From an uncultured Mesonia sp. (GTDB lineage Bacteria > Bacteroidota > Bacteroidia > Flavobacteriales > Flavobacteriaceae): DNA of 64,000 nt. Where the stretch lies: positions 1 through 64,000 of the forward strand of contig CATQIB010000006.1 in the NCBI GenBank assembly GCA_958296185.1. Reading direction: 5' to 3'. Both the position numbers and the translations under genes were made by a program. Below the pieces are notes generated by a model. That model ran no database searches. It was not told where the DNA came from and worked only from the letters and a program-made list of their open reading frames with translations. Positions 48,837 through 58,103 of the stretch are shown here, piece by piece (position 1 is the stretch's first letter; each line of letters opens with the position of its first letter).

Positions 48837-49226
48837 AAAGGAGATCACCAATATTGGTTTTCTCGTGCTTGACCGATAATACGCTCTTTACCCTCCAATA
48901 CTTAGTACTTATATCAATCAATTTGCTTAAAGATTTAAGGGGTAATCTTTAGGTTATCAAGGACTAAAAATGAGCTGCTTAAAAAAATATTAAAAATTCT
49001 CCTAATTTTTAGTTAAATTTAGATTAAAGGTATAAATTTGTCTTTAAAAGGTATTTAAGGCCTTTAAAACGAATGACTTGTCGGTTATTTTTTTCTATTG
49101 AACGAAGATTTTGCTAGACGTATTGGTATTTTTCAATGAACGGCTAAAGCTTTTCTAGTCTACGCCTCTAGCTGTTATGCCGATAAATTTATTGGTATGT
49201 ACAAGAGTAACCTAAATCCAATTTAT
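48837..49226. other. Intergenic leader before T9SS gene
   Basis: 390 bp without a gene. A short ACCAATATTGGT dyad at 48847-48858 is followed by TTTTC, a possible weak terminator for the phosphorelay operon. A TAAATTTG box at 49033-49040 is a promoter candidate, but its upstream element (TTTAG) is off-consensus and the leader would be about 180 bp. Confidence 0.4.
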
Positions 49227-52200
49227 ATGAGAAAACTTTTCTTTTTGATTTTATGTCTGTTTTTAATGGCTTTAACAGCCGATTCCTGGGCGCAGTGTAC
49301 CAATCCGCCTAGTTCACTTGCTGTGCTTAGTGCAGTAGAAGGGGAGTGGCGCGCTTATGCTTATGATGGAACCAATACCAGCCCCAACAATAATGACTAT
49401 TACGGTTATTATATCGATGCGCATGCGTATGGACCGGGAAAATTAAGTTTCGATTCCAGTTTATCCTATACCGTAGCAGGAAATCCCAGTGATGCGCCAG
49501 GATTTGATGGTTGTACCACGCTAGGCAATAACAATCACTCTTTGGTGTATACGACTATTATTCCTAAAACTGGGAACTACAAAATGAGAATACAACACAA
49601 TAATACGGCTCAAGTGTTTAAAAATGCTGGATCAATCTTTGACGGTACCAGTAATCAAAACAGCTTTGCGAATATTCCAGCGGTGACTTTTACCCAAGGC
49701 GATAAAATTGAAGTGCGAATGCAGGATACCTCAGGCGATTCTTTTGTGCAATTTGAAATGATACCAGAATTCGATTTTGCAGGAGTAGGAGATGGTTTTT
49801 GGGAGTGTTCGGTGTATAACACCAGTAATTTCACCAGTTACCAAGGCGGCTTTATTACGAATGAGCTTAATTTTAATTATCAATATGCGGCTAATGAAAT
49901 TATTTTCTCAGACTTGCATGGTGAAAATAAATATGTAGGGGAAGCTTTGCAGCGTTCAGACGTTAATGGTGTTTTTCATTCTTATTCTTTTAAGCGTGAG
50001 GGATTTGATTGTGGTTATTACCAAATCGATTTAACGCGGCACGACGACGCCTATGAGTTGCTTATCGATGATGTGCAAGTGAATACTGCAACTGGCAGGA
50101 GTGATAATCCAATCCCAAATATTTATACGGGATTTCTCGGTGAAAATACTAAAATAGAATTTAAAATTTCTAACAGCGGTAGCGGTTCAAATCCACCAAA
50201 CGGAGGAGCCACCGGTGGAGGTCTTACTTTAACTCGCTTAGACGCTGGCTCAAATGAAACCATATGGACCGGTGAGGTGAGTACCAATACGAATAATCCG
50301 GCCAACTGGTGCCCAGGGTTACCTGATGCTACTACTGACGTGTATATTCCAGATCCTGCTTATACCACTAATAGTCCGGTGATGATTGCAGATTTAAGTG
50401 TTGCTAACTTGCGTTTTCATGCAGATGCTAGCTTAGATGCTCAAGCGGCCTTTAGATTAAATGTAAACGGTACCCTAACCACCACTGACTCTCAACTGGT
50501 TGGGGGTAAAGTAAACGAATTGTATTTAGGCTCAACAAATGCACGCCTTGAAGGCGAAGGTTTTGAGGTTACTACTTTAATTGTTAATGGCACTGCTACT
50601 TTAGCCTTAAATGCCAATCAAGAAATCGGTATAACCGATTTGGTACAAGTAAACAGCGGCAGCTTGAACACCAATGGGCAACTGCGTTTAAAATGCCAAT
50701 TCGCAGATTTAACTCAGCGTGTAGCCCAGATCGATGATTTGACCAATGGCAGCATCACGGGAGATGTGATTACCGAGCAATGCATACCCGGCCGTCGTGC
50801 CTTCCGCTTGGTAACGCCGCCGGTAACCACCAGCACTACGATTCACAATAATTGGCAACAAGGAGCCACTGCCGTAGGTGATAACCCTAAGTCTGGTTAT
50901 GGTACGCATATTACCGGCTCCCAAATGGATCAAACCAATGGTTTTGATGCTACCCCTAGTGGTAACCCCTCATTATTCCTTTTTGATAATAGCAACCAAC
51001 AATGGTCGCCTATTGCTAATACCAATGTCAATACCTTAACGGCAGGTCAAGGCTATCGCTTAATGGTACGTGGAGATCGCAGTCTTGATATTAGTGTCAA
51101 TACTGCTTTATCTAATAATACCATTTTAGAGGCCACTGGTAGTGTTCGTCAAGGAAATGTTAACCTGGCTAGTGAACTTAATTTTAGCAGTACGGCAGAT
51201 GATTTTAACTTTTTTGGTAATCCGTATCCAGCCGCTATTGATATGCAGGCGGTATTGCAAAACGCTACTAATTTGGCTAGCGATTACTACATCTGGGACC
51301 CGAATTTAGGTGGAACAAACGATAATAATCAGAATTCTTCTGATTTAGGTGGACGAGGAGCTTTTGTTACGGTAGATACCGAACAAAACACAAACACGGT
51401 TGCACCAGGCACTTCAGGTTTTACCACTTCGGCCGCCAATCGCTATTTGCAACCGGGGCAGGCTGCCTTTGTAAAAAGTACTGGAGGAGTGCCCAATATG
51501 AGTATTCAAGAAAGCTATAAACGCGTGAGTGAACCCCAAACCGATGTTTTTAGACCAGGGGCACAAACGAGAACTTATGTAGATTTGATCCTTTATGAAG
51601 CGAATCAGTTGCAAAATGGCGAAACTTATCGCGATGCTTTGCGCCTGAAATGGAACAGTAGTTATACTACATTAGCCGGAGTAGAAGATGCTTCTAAAAT
51701 GGGTAATTTAGATGAAAACCTTGCTGTGGTTAACAATGGGAAGTATTTAGCGATAGACCGTCGTAATTATCCAAGTCAAGAAGAAATAATTCCTCTTTTC
51801 ATCAAACAATACCGTCACCAGATTTACACTGTGGTGGTAAAACGAACCGAATGGGAGAATATGGAGTTGTATTGGGTAGATAACTATTTGAATACCGAAA
51901 CTTTAATCGATAATGATATACAGTTTATTCACTTTAGTGTAGACGCTAACTTGCCTGCAAGTATTGCTGCTCAACGCTTTGCATTGAAAGTTAAACCTAG
52001 TAGTTTAGGTATTAGCGATATGCCAGCTGAAGGATTTAGTATGTACCCGAATCCGCTAAATCAAGACTATCTGAACTTTGTTCTGCCAGCTCATTTAGAC
52101 GCTGCGTGGACGGTGAAAGTTTTTGATATGCTCGGTAAAAAAGTTATGGAAGAGCATGCAACAGCAAAGGATCAAAAGTTTAGTATGCCAGCCAATCAGC

Positions 52201-52280
52201 TAAAGACTGGTGTGTATTTGATTCAGCTTCAGCATACTTCGAGCCAGAAGCAATTCACCCAAAAATTAGTAGTACACTAG
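49227..52280 (+). CDS. Large T9SS-sorted surface protein, paralogue 2
   Basis: About 1017 residues from the ATG at 49227, which starts a clean signal peptide (MRKLFFLILCLFLMALTADS); an upstream ATG at 49197 would add ten hydrophilic residues before it. Two N-terminal modules as in paralogue 1 (EGEWRAYAYDGTNTS and FWECSVYNTSNFTSYQGGF...KREGFDCGYYQIDLTRHDDA), linker IWTGEVSTNTNNPANWCPGL, then the shared core (IPGRRAFRLVTPPVTTSTT, GYGTHITGS, YRLMVRGDRS, NFFGNPYPAAIDM, KMGNLDENLAVVNN, IKQYRH) and C-terminal T9SS domain (SMYPNPL, KVFDMLGKKVM, LKTGVYLIQL, QKLVVH). No PID-CTERM peptide precedes this copy. Confidence 0.87.
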   Translation: MRKLFFLILCLFLMALTADSWAQCTNPPSSLAVLSAVEGEWRAYAYDGTNTSPNNNDYYGYYIDAHAYGPGKLSFDSSLSYTVAGNPSDAPGFDGCTTLGNNNHSLVYTTIIPKTGNYKMRIQHNNTAQVFKNAGSIFDGTSNQNSFANIPAVTFTQGDKIEVRMQDTSGDSFVQFEMIPEFDFAGVGDGFWECSVYNTSNFTSYQGGFITNELNFNYQYAANEIIFSDLHGENKYVGEALQRSDVNGVFHSYSFKREGFDCGYYQIDLTRHDDAYELLIDDVQVNTATGRSDNPIPNIYTGFLGENTKIEFKISNSGSGSNPPNGGATGGGLTLTRLDAGSNETIWTGEVSTNTNNPANWCPGLPDATTDVYIPDPAYTTNSPVMIADLSVANLRFHADASLDAQAAFRLNVNGTLTTTDSQLVGGKVNELYLGSTNARLEGEGFEVTTLIVNGTATLALNANQEIGITDLVQVNSGSLNTNGQLRLKCQFADLTQRVAQIDDLTNGSITGDVITEQCIPGRRAFRLVTPPVTTSTTIHNNWQQGATAVGDNPKSGYGTHITGSQMDQTNGFDATPSGNPSLFLFDNSNQQWSPIANTNVNTLTAGQGYRLMVRGDRSLDISVNTALSNNTILEATGSVRQGNVNLASELNFSSTADDFNFFGNPYPAAIDMQAVLQNATNLASDYYIWDPNLGGTNDNNQNSSDLGGRGAFVTVDTEQNTNTVAPGTSGFTTSAANRYLQPGQAAFVKSTGGVPNMSIQESYKRVSEPQTDVFRPGAQTRTYVDLILYEANQLQNGETYRDALRLKWNSSYTTLAGVEDASKMGNLDENLAVVNNGKYLAIDRRNYPSQEEIIPLFIKQYRHQIYTVVVKRTEWENMELYWVDNYLNTETLIDNDIQFIHFSVDANLPASIAAQRFALKVKPSSLGISDMPAEGFSMYPNPLNQDYLNFVLPAHLDAAWTVKVFDMLGKKVMEEHATAKDQKFSMPANQLKTGVYLIQLQHTSSQKQFTQKLVVH

Positions 52281-52303
52281 CCTAATAATGTTAGTATAAA
52301 CAT

Positions 52304-52337
52304 AAAAAGAATCCACCAAGCGGTGGATTCTTTTTTT
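52304..52337. terminator. Bidirectional intrinsic terminator
   Basis: AAAAAGAATCCACC (52304-52317), loop AAGC, GGTGGATTCTTTTT (52322-52335), continuing T to 52337. It lies between convergent genes and has A and T tracts on both sides, so it can serve both. Confidence 0.88.
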
Positions 52338-52380
52338 ATAGGTGTTTACTTTTTGATAAACAATGGGTTAATTCAGTTTT

Positions 52381-53523
52381 TTATGCTTTTGGTGTTTGCT
52401 CACGCATAAAAGTTACAATGCGATTGGCCGCTTTACCATCCCCGTAAGGGTTATGCAGTTTACTCATGTTAGCATAGCTTTCGGGATTGGTTAATAGTTT
52501 TTGTGCTTCGCTTACAATTTTATCTTCTTCTGTGCCCACTAGTATAACGGTGCCGGCTTCTACCGCTTCTGGACGCTCTGTAGTGTCACGCATCACCAAA
52601 ACCGGTTTACCTAAACTAGGCGCTTCTTCTTGTACGCCACCGCTATCGGTAATAATTAAATAAGACCGATTCATCAACCATACAAATGCCGGATAGTCTA
52701 GCGGCTCTATCAATAAAATATTGGGTATTTCTCCTAAAAGTCGGTGTACGGGTTCTTTTACCTTTGGGTTGAGGTGTACCGGATAAACCAGTTGGATGCT
52801 GTCTGAAAATTCTTGAGCTAAAGATTTTAAGGCTTTACAAATGTTCTCAAAGCCTTGACCGTGATTTTCTCGGCGATGGCCGGTGATTAAAATACATTTT
52901 TTGTTTGGGTCTAGCCAAGCGGCAAGTTGTTGAATGTGCGCATCGCTATAGCTTTTCACCTGCTCTGTACTCATCAGCAAAGCATCGATTACGGTATTTC
53001 CTGTGACACAGATCTGACTTTCGGCAATATTCTCTTGCAATAAATTAGCCTTAGAAGTTGGGGTAGGAGCAAAATGGAAATCGGTTAAGCGGCCAGTCAA
53101 TTGTCGGTTCATTTCCTCTGGAAAAGGCGACCATTTGTTATGTGTTCTCAGCCCCGCTTCGATATGGCAAACCTCAATCCCTGCATAAAAGGCGGCGAGT
53201 GCAGCGGCCATACTCGTGGTAGTGTCTCCGTGCACATACACATAATCGGGTTTAAAATCTTCAAATACAGCTTGCATTTGGGTGATGATATCGGCGGTTA
53301 AACCGGATAGGTTCTGATTGGGTTTCATGATATCCAAATCGTAATCGGCTTGAATCTCAAAAAACTGCAATACTTGATCGAGCATTTCTCGATGTTGTGC
53401 GGTTACACATACCTTGGTGATGAAGTGCTTTTCTCCTTGTAGGGCTTTTACTACAGGGGCCATTTTAATGGCTTCGGGGCGGGTACCAAATACCACCAAA
53501 TGTTTGGGTGAAGCAGAAGGCAT
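52381..53523 (-). CDS. wecB: UDP-N-acetylglucosamine 2-epimerase (non-hydrolysing)
   Basis: 380 residues, complete WecB. HLVVFGTRPEAIKMAPV at the N-terminus, VHGDTTTSMAAALAAFYAG, HIEAGLRTHNKWSPFPEEMN, GNTVIDALL, TGHRRENHGQGFENI, TDSGGVQEEAPSLGKPVLVMRDTTERPE. Makes UDP-ManNAc, the substrate of the wecC product near the other end of the window. Stands with an OmpA-family gene rather than in the polysaccharide locus. Confidence 0.94.
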   Translation of the reverse strand: MPSASPKHLVVFGTRPEAIKMAPVVKALQGEKHFITKVCVTAQHREMLDQVLQFFEIQADYDLDIMKPNQNLSGLTADIITQMQAVFEDFKPDYVYVHGDTTTSMAAALAAFYAGIEVCHIEAGLRTHNKWSPFPEEMNRQLTGRLTDFHFAPTPTSKANLLQENIAESQICVTGNTVIDALLMSTEQVKSYSDAHIQQLAAWLDPNKKCILITGHRRENHGQGFENICKALKSLAQEFSDSIQLVYPVHLNPKVKEPVHRLLGEIPNILLIEPLDYPAFVWLMNRSYLIITDSGGVQEEAPSLGKPVLVMRDTTERPEAVEAGTVILVGTEEDKIVSEAQKLLTNPESYANMSKLHNPYGDGKAANRIVTFMREQTPKA

Positions 53524-53562
53524 AGTATTTAATTTAAATTATAATAAAGTAGCGAATATAAA

Positions 53563-53593
53563 AAAACAGCTCCTAAATTGGAGCTGTTTTTTT
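53563..53593 (-). terminator. Intrinsic terminator after the OmpA-family gene
   Basis: CAGCTCC (53567-53573), loop TAAATT, GGAGCTG (53580-53586), bounded by A and T runs. On the - strand it lies just after the OmpA-family stop and before wecB. Confidence 0.82.
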
Positions 53594-53617
53594 ATTTATA
53601 AGCTAAAGCGATTAGGC

Positions 53618-54907
53618 TTAGTGTAATTTAAAGGTTACGCGACGTACCAATTGTCTTGCTTCTGAAGAAGCCTTATCAACTGAATCGTCAATTCCCTCAC
53701 CGTCGTGGCTTAAGCGATCTTCGCTTATTCCAGAAGCTACTAAAATATCATAAACCTTCTTGGCTCTTCGCTTAGATAAGTCTAAGTTGTATTGAGGATT
53801 ACCAATTTCATCGGCATATCCTGTTAAGCTTGCTTTTGCAGAAGGATTCTGACGCATATAAGTAATCAAATAATTGATAGCCTCATACGAATAAACTTCT
53901 GGGTTGGTGCTGTTGAATTCGAAATATACGTTTACATAACCATCGTTGATCAAAGACTTGATAGTTCCTGAACCAGCGTTCATCGCCGCAGCTTTCTCTT
54001 TGGTCATATAACGCTTTTCTAAAGAAGCTTCTAATTCATCTGGAATACCATTGCTGTTGGTGTCTACCGCTCTACCGTTAGAATCTACGGCTACACCATT
54101 GGTAGTGTTAGGCTCACGATCTAAGTAGTTAGGTACACCATCCATATCTGAATCTAACATATCGTCTTCGATTTTACTCAAACGATTCTGGATGCTGTCT
54201 AATTCTTGGGTTAGTTCTTTCTGGTTGATGATATCTACCCAGTCAGCATGTTTGCTGTGTTTTCCTAAGTATACTTGAATACCAAGCGATGCGGTTAAAG
54301 CTTCCGATTCAAAAGAACGGATAGTGTTCACTTGTTGATTACCTTCCCAAGTGTAGGTTTGTCCTAGGTGCCCAGCATAAGTTACATCGGCATAAAGAGC
54401 TACACGATCGCTTAAACGGATTTGAGGGGTAATACCGGCCATAAATACAGGAGAAGAGTCGTTTTCATCGGCGTAGATGGCATCGTCACCAAATTGGTAA
54501 AAAGCAACCCCACCCCCAGCGTGGAAAAGTAAGTTGAAACCGTTTGTCCACTCTCTAAAGCCTAATACAGAACCTAAATTGGCAACAGCTTCCAAAGTGG
54601 CACGGGAGTAAGTGGTTTCGAAAGGAAGAGATTCATCGTCTTCACTAATCTTACTGTAGTGACCTCCTAGTTTAAGACCGAACTTATCGTTGATCATATA
54701 ACGTACTGCTAGTTCACCGCCTAAAGAGTTGGTAAAAGAGGAGTTATAGGCTGCCCCAGCGTTGTCATTTTCAAAACCTCTACCAGGTTCGGTCATACCA
54801 AAACCTGCTTCTATCGACCAATGGTTATAATCTTGGTCTTTTGTTTCTTGTGCTTGTGCTTGTGTGCCCAATAAGGCCAAAGCAAATAATAAAGTAATTT
54901 TCTTCAT
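53618..54907 (-). CDS. OmpA-family outer membrane protein
   Basis: About 429 residues from the ATG at 54907, which begins MKKITLLFALALLGTQAQAQ, a clear signal peptide; an ATG 30 bp upstream would prepend ten residues. N-terminal beta-barrel about 25-215 (WSIEAGFGMTEPGRGFEND, GLKLGGHYSKISEDDE). Calcium-binding type 3 thrombospondin-like repeats about 250-285 (DSDMDGVPNYLDREP, DTNSNGIPDELE). C-terminal peptidoglycan-binding OmpA domain about 310-429 (YFEFNSTNPEVYSYEAINYL, LTGYADEIGNPQYNLDLSKR RAKKVYD). Anchors the outer membrane to the cell wall. Confidence 0.92.
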   Translation of the reverse strand: MKKITLLFALALLGTQAQAQETKDQDYNHWSIEAGFGMTEPGRGFENDNAGAAYNSSFTNSLGGELAVRYMINDKFGLKLGGHYSKISEDDESLPFETTYSRATLEAVANLGSVLGFREWTNGFNLLFHAGGGVAFYQFGDDAIYADENDSSPVFMAGITPQIRLSDRVALYADVTYAGHLGQTYTWEGNQQVNTIRSFESEALTASLGIQVYLGKHSKHADWVDIINQKELTQELDSIQNRLSKIEDDMLDSDMDGVPNYLDREPNTTNGVAVDSNGRAVDTNSNGIPDELEASLEKRYMTKEKAAAMNAGSGTIKSLINDGYVNVYFEFNSTNPEVYSYEAINYLITYMRQNPSAKASLTGYADEIGNPQYNLDLSKRRAKKVYDILVASGISEDRLSHDGEGIDDSVDKASSEARQLVRRVTFKLH

Positions 54908-54934
54908 AGTGTTTAGGTTACTTGTAAGATAGAG

Positions 54935-54942
54935 CAAAGATA
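54935..54942 (-). promoter_or_regulatory. -7 box of the OmpA-family gene
   Basis: TATCTTTG on the - strand, an exact TAnnTTTG box 28 bp upstream of the start codon. No good TTTG upstream element at 17-23 bp. Confidence 0.5.
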
Positions 54943-55061
54943 ATATAGTTTTTAGAGTGTTAAAATTATTTGCCCTTTTATTAAAGGAAACTTACATCTT
55001 ATCGAACAAATCTAGATAAATCTGTTTTATTTAATTTAAAATTTTCGTTAAATATCTTATT

Positions 55062-58000
55062 TTAATTTTTTATAAATTGCTCACGGTATAGGTTTTGGCC
55101 GCTAGCATCAATCAATACCAGTACATAATTTCCTGTTTGTAGTTTGCTTAAATCTACTACATAAGTGGACTGCTTGTTATCGATAGTCTGTTGGATTAAT
55201 TTTTGTCCTAGCATATTATACACCTGTACTTGACGGGCTTGGTTTTTACCTGGATCTAGTTGCAAGTTCAATAGGTTTTGTGCTGGTACTGGGTAGATTT
55301 GGTATAGGCCTGCAGTCTCTTCACCAATTCCCAATTGGCTACCCCATTTAAAATAGAACCTATCCTGAGCGATACTTCCGGGTAAACTTTGGTCAACACT
55401 AAAATTATAAACCTGGTCGTTTTTGCTCACCAGAATCTCCTTGTTTTTATACTGGTCTACTAAATACAGGTTTAACCCTGGTAAACTTTCGAAAGTAAAT
55501 TGAAGACTGTACTGGTTTTCTCGGTATTGATTCACAAATAACGGAATGGTCTCTCCGGTTTGTGGCATGCTTCTACGATCGATACTTGTGTAGGCTTGTC
55601 CATTTACAACCGCTAGATTTTCATCTAAATTCCCAAACTTAGGCAAATCCTCTCCCGCGTAAGCATTACTAAATTGACTATCCCATTTGATGCGTATGGC
55701 ATCGCTGGGTTTTTCTTGATTCAAGAATTGATTTTGGGTATAGAGTTGTAGTGTTAAACTCGGTATATTATTTCCTGTGCTAAACACGGCGGTCTGTGCC
55801 TGATTTATATTTTTATAAGCCTCTTTAAACATCATTGTAGGAGTAACCCCTGTTGTTTGAGTGACCACAAAAGCGGCTTGCCCTGGCTGTAAGAATTGAT
55901 TGGCAGCAGAGCCAGTAGCTCCATCAATTGCTGAACCGTCATCCATATCAATAGATACAAATGCTCCGCGTACTCCCATCTGAGCATCCCAAACAATATA
56001 ATCTTGCTTTAAGTTAGTGGTAGCAGCATCATTCAATACCATTCCCATATCTACGGCCGCAGGGTATGGGTTACCAAAGAAATTAAATGCATCAGCATTT
56101 TGGTTAAATTGAGTGTTGTAGAGCACATCTCCGCTTAATATAGTACCGGTAGCCCGTAAGATCGTATTACTAGGAGCGGCGGCATTACTTTTTATATTTG
56201 TCGAACGGTCCCCACGTACCATTAAACGCAAAGGTTCTCCTGCACTAAGTGTATTGATGTCGGTATTGTCTATAGCCGACCATTGTTGACTGGTATTGTT
56301 GAATAAGAATAAGGAAGGATTCGCACTTGGTGTAAGATCGAAACCATTGGTCTGATCTGAATTGGTTCCTGTGATATGCGTTCCATAACCAGGATTAGGG
56401 TCATTGGTCCAAGCATTGGCTCCTTCCTGCCAGTTATCGTGAATACTCGTGGTAGTGGTTACAGGAGAACTTACTAATCTAAAGGCGCGACGTGCAGAAA
56501 TACATTGTTCGGTTACCACATTCCCAGTGATACTGCTACCGTTTACTAATTCTCCGATTTGAGCTACACGATTGGCAGCATCATTAAAACGACAAGCCAA
56601 TACCAAATTATCATTAGTGGCTAGGTTCGCCGTATTGGTGAAAGTCATATTATTTAACAAGCGAATAGGAGTGGTTGTGCTTAGGTTAAGATCTCCCGCT
56701 AAGTTGATTGAGCCTATTTCAAAACCAGCACCATTTATATTTTGAGCAGCAGCATTCCCTGCATCATTAAAATTTAATTGTCCACTTTCAGAATTGATAA
56801 TACCCCCTTCATTATTAACATTCCCCGACAGGGTCAAGGTATTAGTAATGCTCATGTTTGCCCCAGAATAGATATTAATATCTTTAGCATTAAAATTCAC
56901 ATTGAAATTAGGAAAATTGGGCACATTAGCCGGTATATGTAATTCTGGTTCGGTTACGGATGAAGGATCATCTACACACCAGTTTCCAGCATTCGCGACA
57001 TCGCTATCGATGGCACCGGTCCAAATAACTATATTGTTGCCGCTACTTGGCACCGCTATGGGTACAAAGCTTAGCGCACCTCTTGATTCTCCTGCATCCT
57101 CAACAATAGAAAAGGAAATTTTAGAATTAGTGCCTAGATAACCTTGCCAAACGTTGGGAACACCATTGCGGTTATCCCAACTATTGCTGCTATACACCAA
57201 CTCGCCGTCTACAATTAAACGCACATCATCGTCGTGACGTGTAATGTCAATTTGATATATGCCGCAAGGAAATCCCTCACGTGCATAGGTATAGGAATGG
57301 TTGTCATTGCTTACGGGATCACCTGAATAGGGTGCACCACTGGTAGCATTTGCATTAGATGGGGTGTTGTTATCTGTCCAACGGTCGGCGGTGTCAAAGC
57401 TTAGATTGGTCTCTGTGTAATAACCTTCTAATACACTAAAAGCTTTGTCGCTATAAACGCTTACATGCCATTCGTCAGTGCCATAAGTTAAGCTAGGATT
57501 GCTTACGGGTTCAACCTGTAAAGCACCGTACGAATTTCCTGGGCGTTCTATCCAAACGTATTCTACTTCAGAATTTGCATCTAAATTACCAGTCCATACA
57601 TTGGCGTGGGTATCACAGCATCCATCGTGTTGAAAAACAACGATGCCATCTATTATTATCCATACATTATCATCATGGGCTTGCCCAGAAGCTTGGCCCG
57701 GGGCACTTGCGATAGATAGGGTATAGGTGTCATTTGGAAAGCCTTTACGCTTGTAACTTACCATATGATTATTTGACGTAACATTACAACCTGTATAACC
57801 TGTTACATTACTGGGACTTTGATTAGCGGCAAAGGACTGGCGTGAGTCAAAGCTCAAATTACCCGTGCCATAACCCACGTCTATATAATAGCCGCGGTAA
57901 TCGTTGTAATCTCTTTGGTCAAAAGCCGCATCGCTACTGCCTACTGGAACTAGGTTGTAAGCATAGACAGTCCATTGATTGTTGATAAAATCTCCCGGTG

Positions 58001-58094
58001 TGGGGTCGGTCGTGTTGTCTGCACATTGCGCGTGCAGACCTATCGACCAAGTTGTTGTAAGTAAAAAACTGAGGAGTAAACCAAGTTTTCTCAT
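55062..58094 (-). CDS. Large T9SS-sorted surface protein, paralogue 3
   Basis: 1010 residues. Signal peptide MRKLGLLLSFLLTTTWSIGL. Two N-terminal modules (NQWTVYAYNLVPVG...YKRKGFPNDTYTLSI...IIIDGIVVF and DEWHVSVYSDKAFSVLEGYY...REGFPCGIYQIDITRHDDDV). Linker VIWTGAIDSDVANAGNWC, then the shared core (ISARRAFRLVSSPVTTTTS, NDPNPGYGTHITGT, LRLMVRGDRST, GNPYPAAVDM, KFGNLDENLAV, PLFVNQYR) and C-terminal sorting domain (YQIYPVPAQNLLNLQL, VYNMLGQKLI, LQTGNYVLVL). Lies 9 bp after the 1527-aa paralogue and is probably co-transcribed. Confidence 0.88.
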   Translation of the reverse strand: MRKLGLLLSFLLTTTWSIGLHAQCADNTTDPTPGDFINNQWTVYAYNLVPVGSSDAAFDQRDYNDYRGYYIDVGYGTGNLSFDSRQSFAANQSPSNVTGYTGCNVTSNNHMVSYKRKGFPNDTYTLSIASAPGQASGQAHDDNVWIIIDGIVVFQHDGCCDTHANVWTGNLDANSEVEYVWIERPGNSYGALQVEPVSNPSLTYGTDEWHVSVYSDKAFSVLEGYYTETNLSFDTADRWTDNNTPSNANATSGAPYSGDPVSNDNHSYTYAREGFPCGIYQIDITRHDDDVRLIVDGELVYSSNSWDNRNGVPNVWQGYLGTNSKISFSIVEDAGESRGALSFVPIAVPSSGNNIVIWTGAIDSDVANAGNWCVDDPSSVTEPELHIPANVPNFPNFNVNFNAKDINIYSGANMSITNTLTLSGNVNNEGGIINSESGQLNFNDAGNAAAQNINGAGFEIGSINLAGDLNLSTTTPIRLLNNMTFTNTANLATNDNLVLACRFNDAANRVAQIGELVNGSSITGNVVTEQCISARRAFRLVSSPVTTTTSIHDNWQEGANAWTNDPNPGYGTHITGTNSDQTNGFDLTPSANPSLFLFNNTSQQWSAIDNTDINTLSAGEPLRLMVRGDRSTNIKSNAAAPSNTILRATGTILSGDVLYNTQFNQNADAFNFFGNPYPAAVDMGMVLNDAATTNLKQDYIVWDAQMGVRGAFVSIDMDDGSAIDGATGSAANQFLQPGQAAFVVTQTTGVTPTMMFKEAYKNINQAQTAVFSTGNNIPSLTLQLYTQNQFLNQEKPSDAIRIKWDSQFSNAYAGEDLPKFGNLDENLAVVNGQAYTSIDRRSMPQTGETIPLFVNQYRENQYSLQFTFESLPGLNLYLVDQYKNKEILVSKNDQVYNFSVDQSLPGSIAQDRFYFKWGSQLGIGEETAGLYQIYPVPAQNLLNLQLDPGKNQARQVQVYNMLGQKLIQQTIDNKQSTYVVDLSKLQTGNYVLVLIDASGQNLYREQFIKN

Positions 58095-58103
58095 ATAGAT
58101 TTA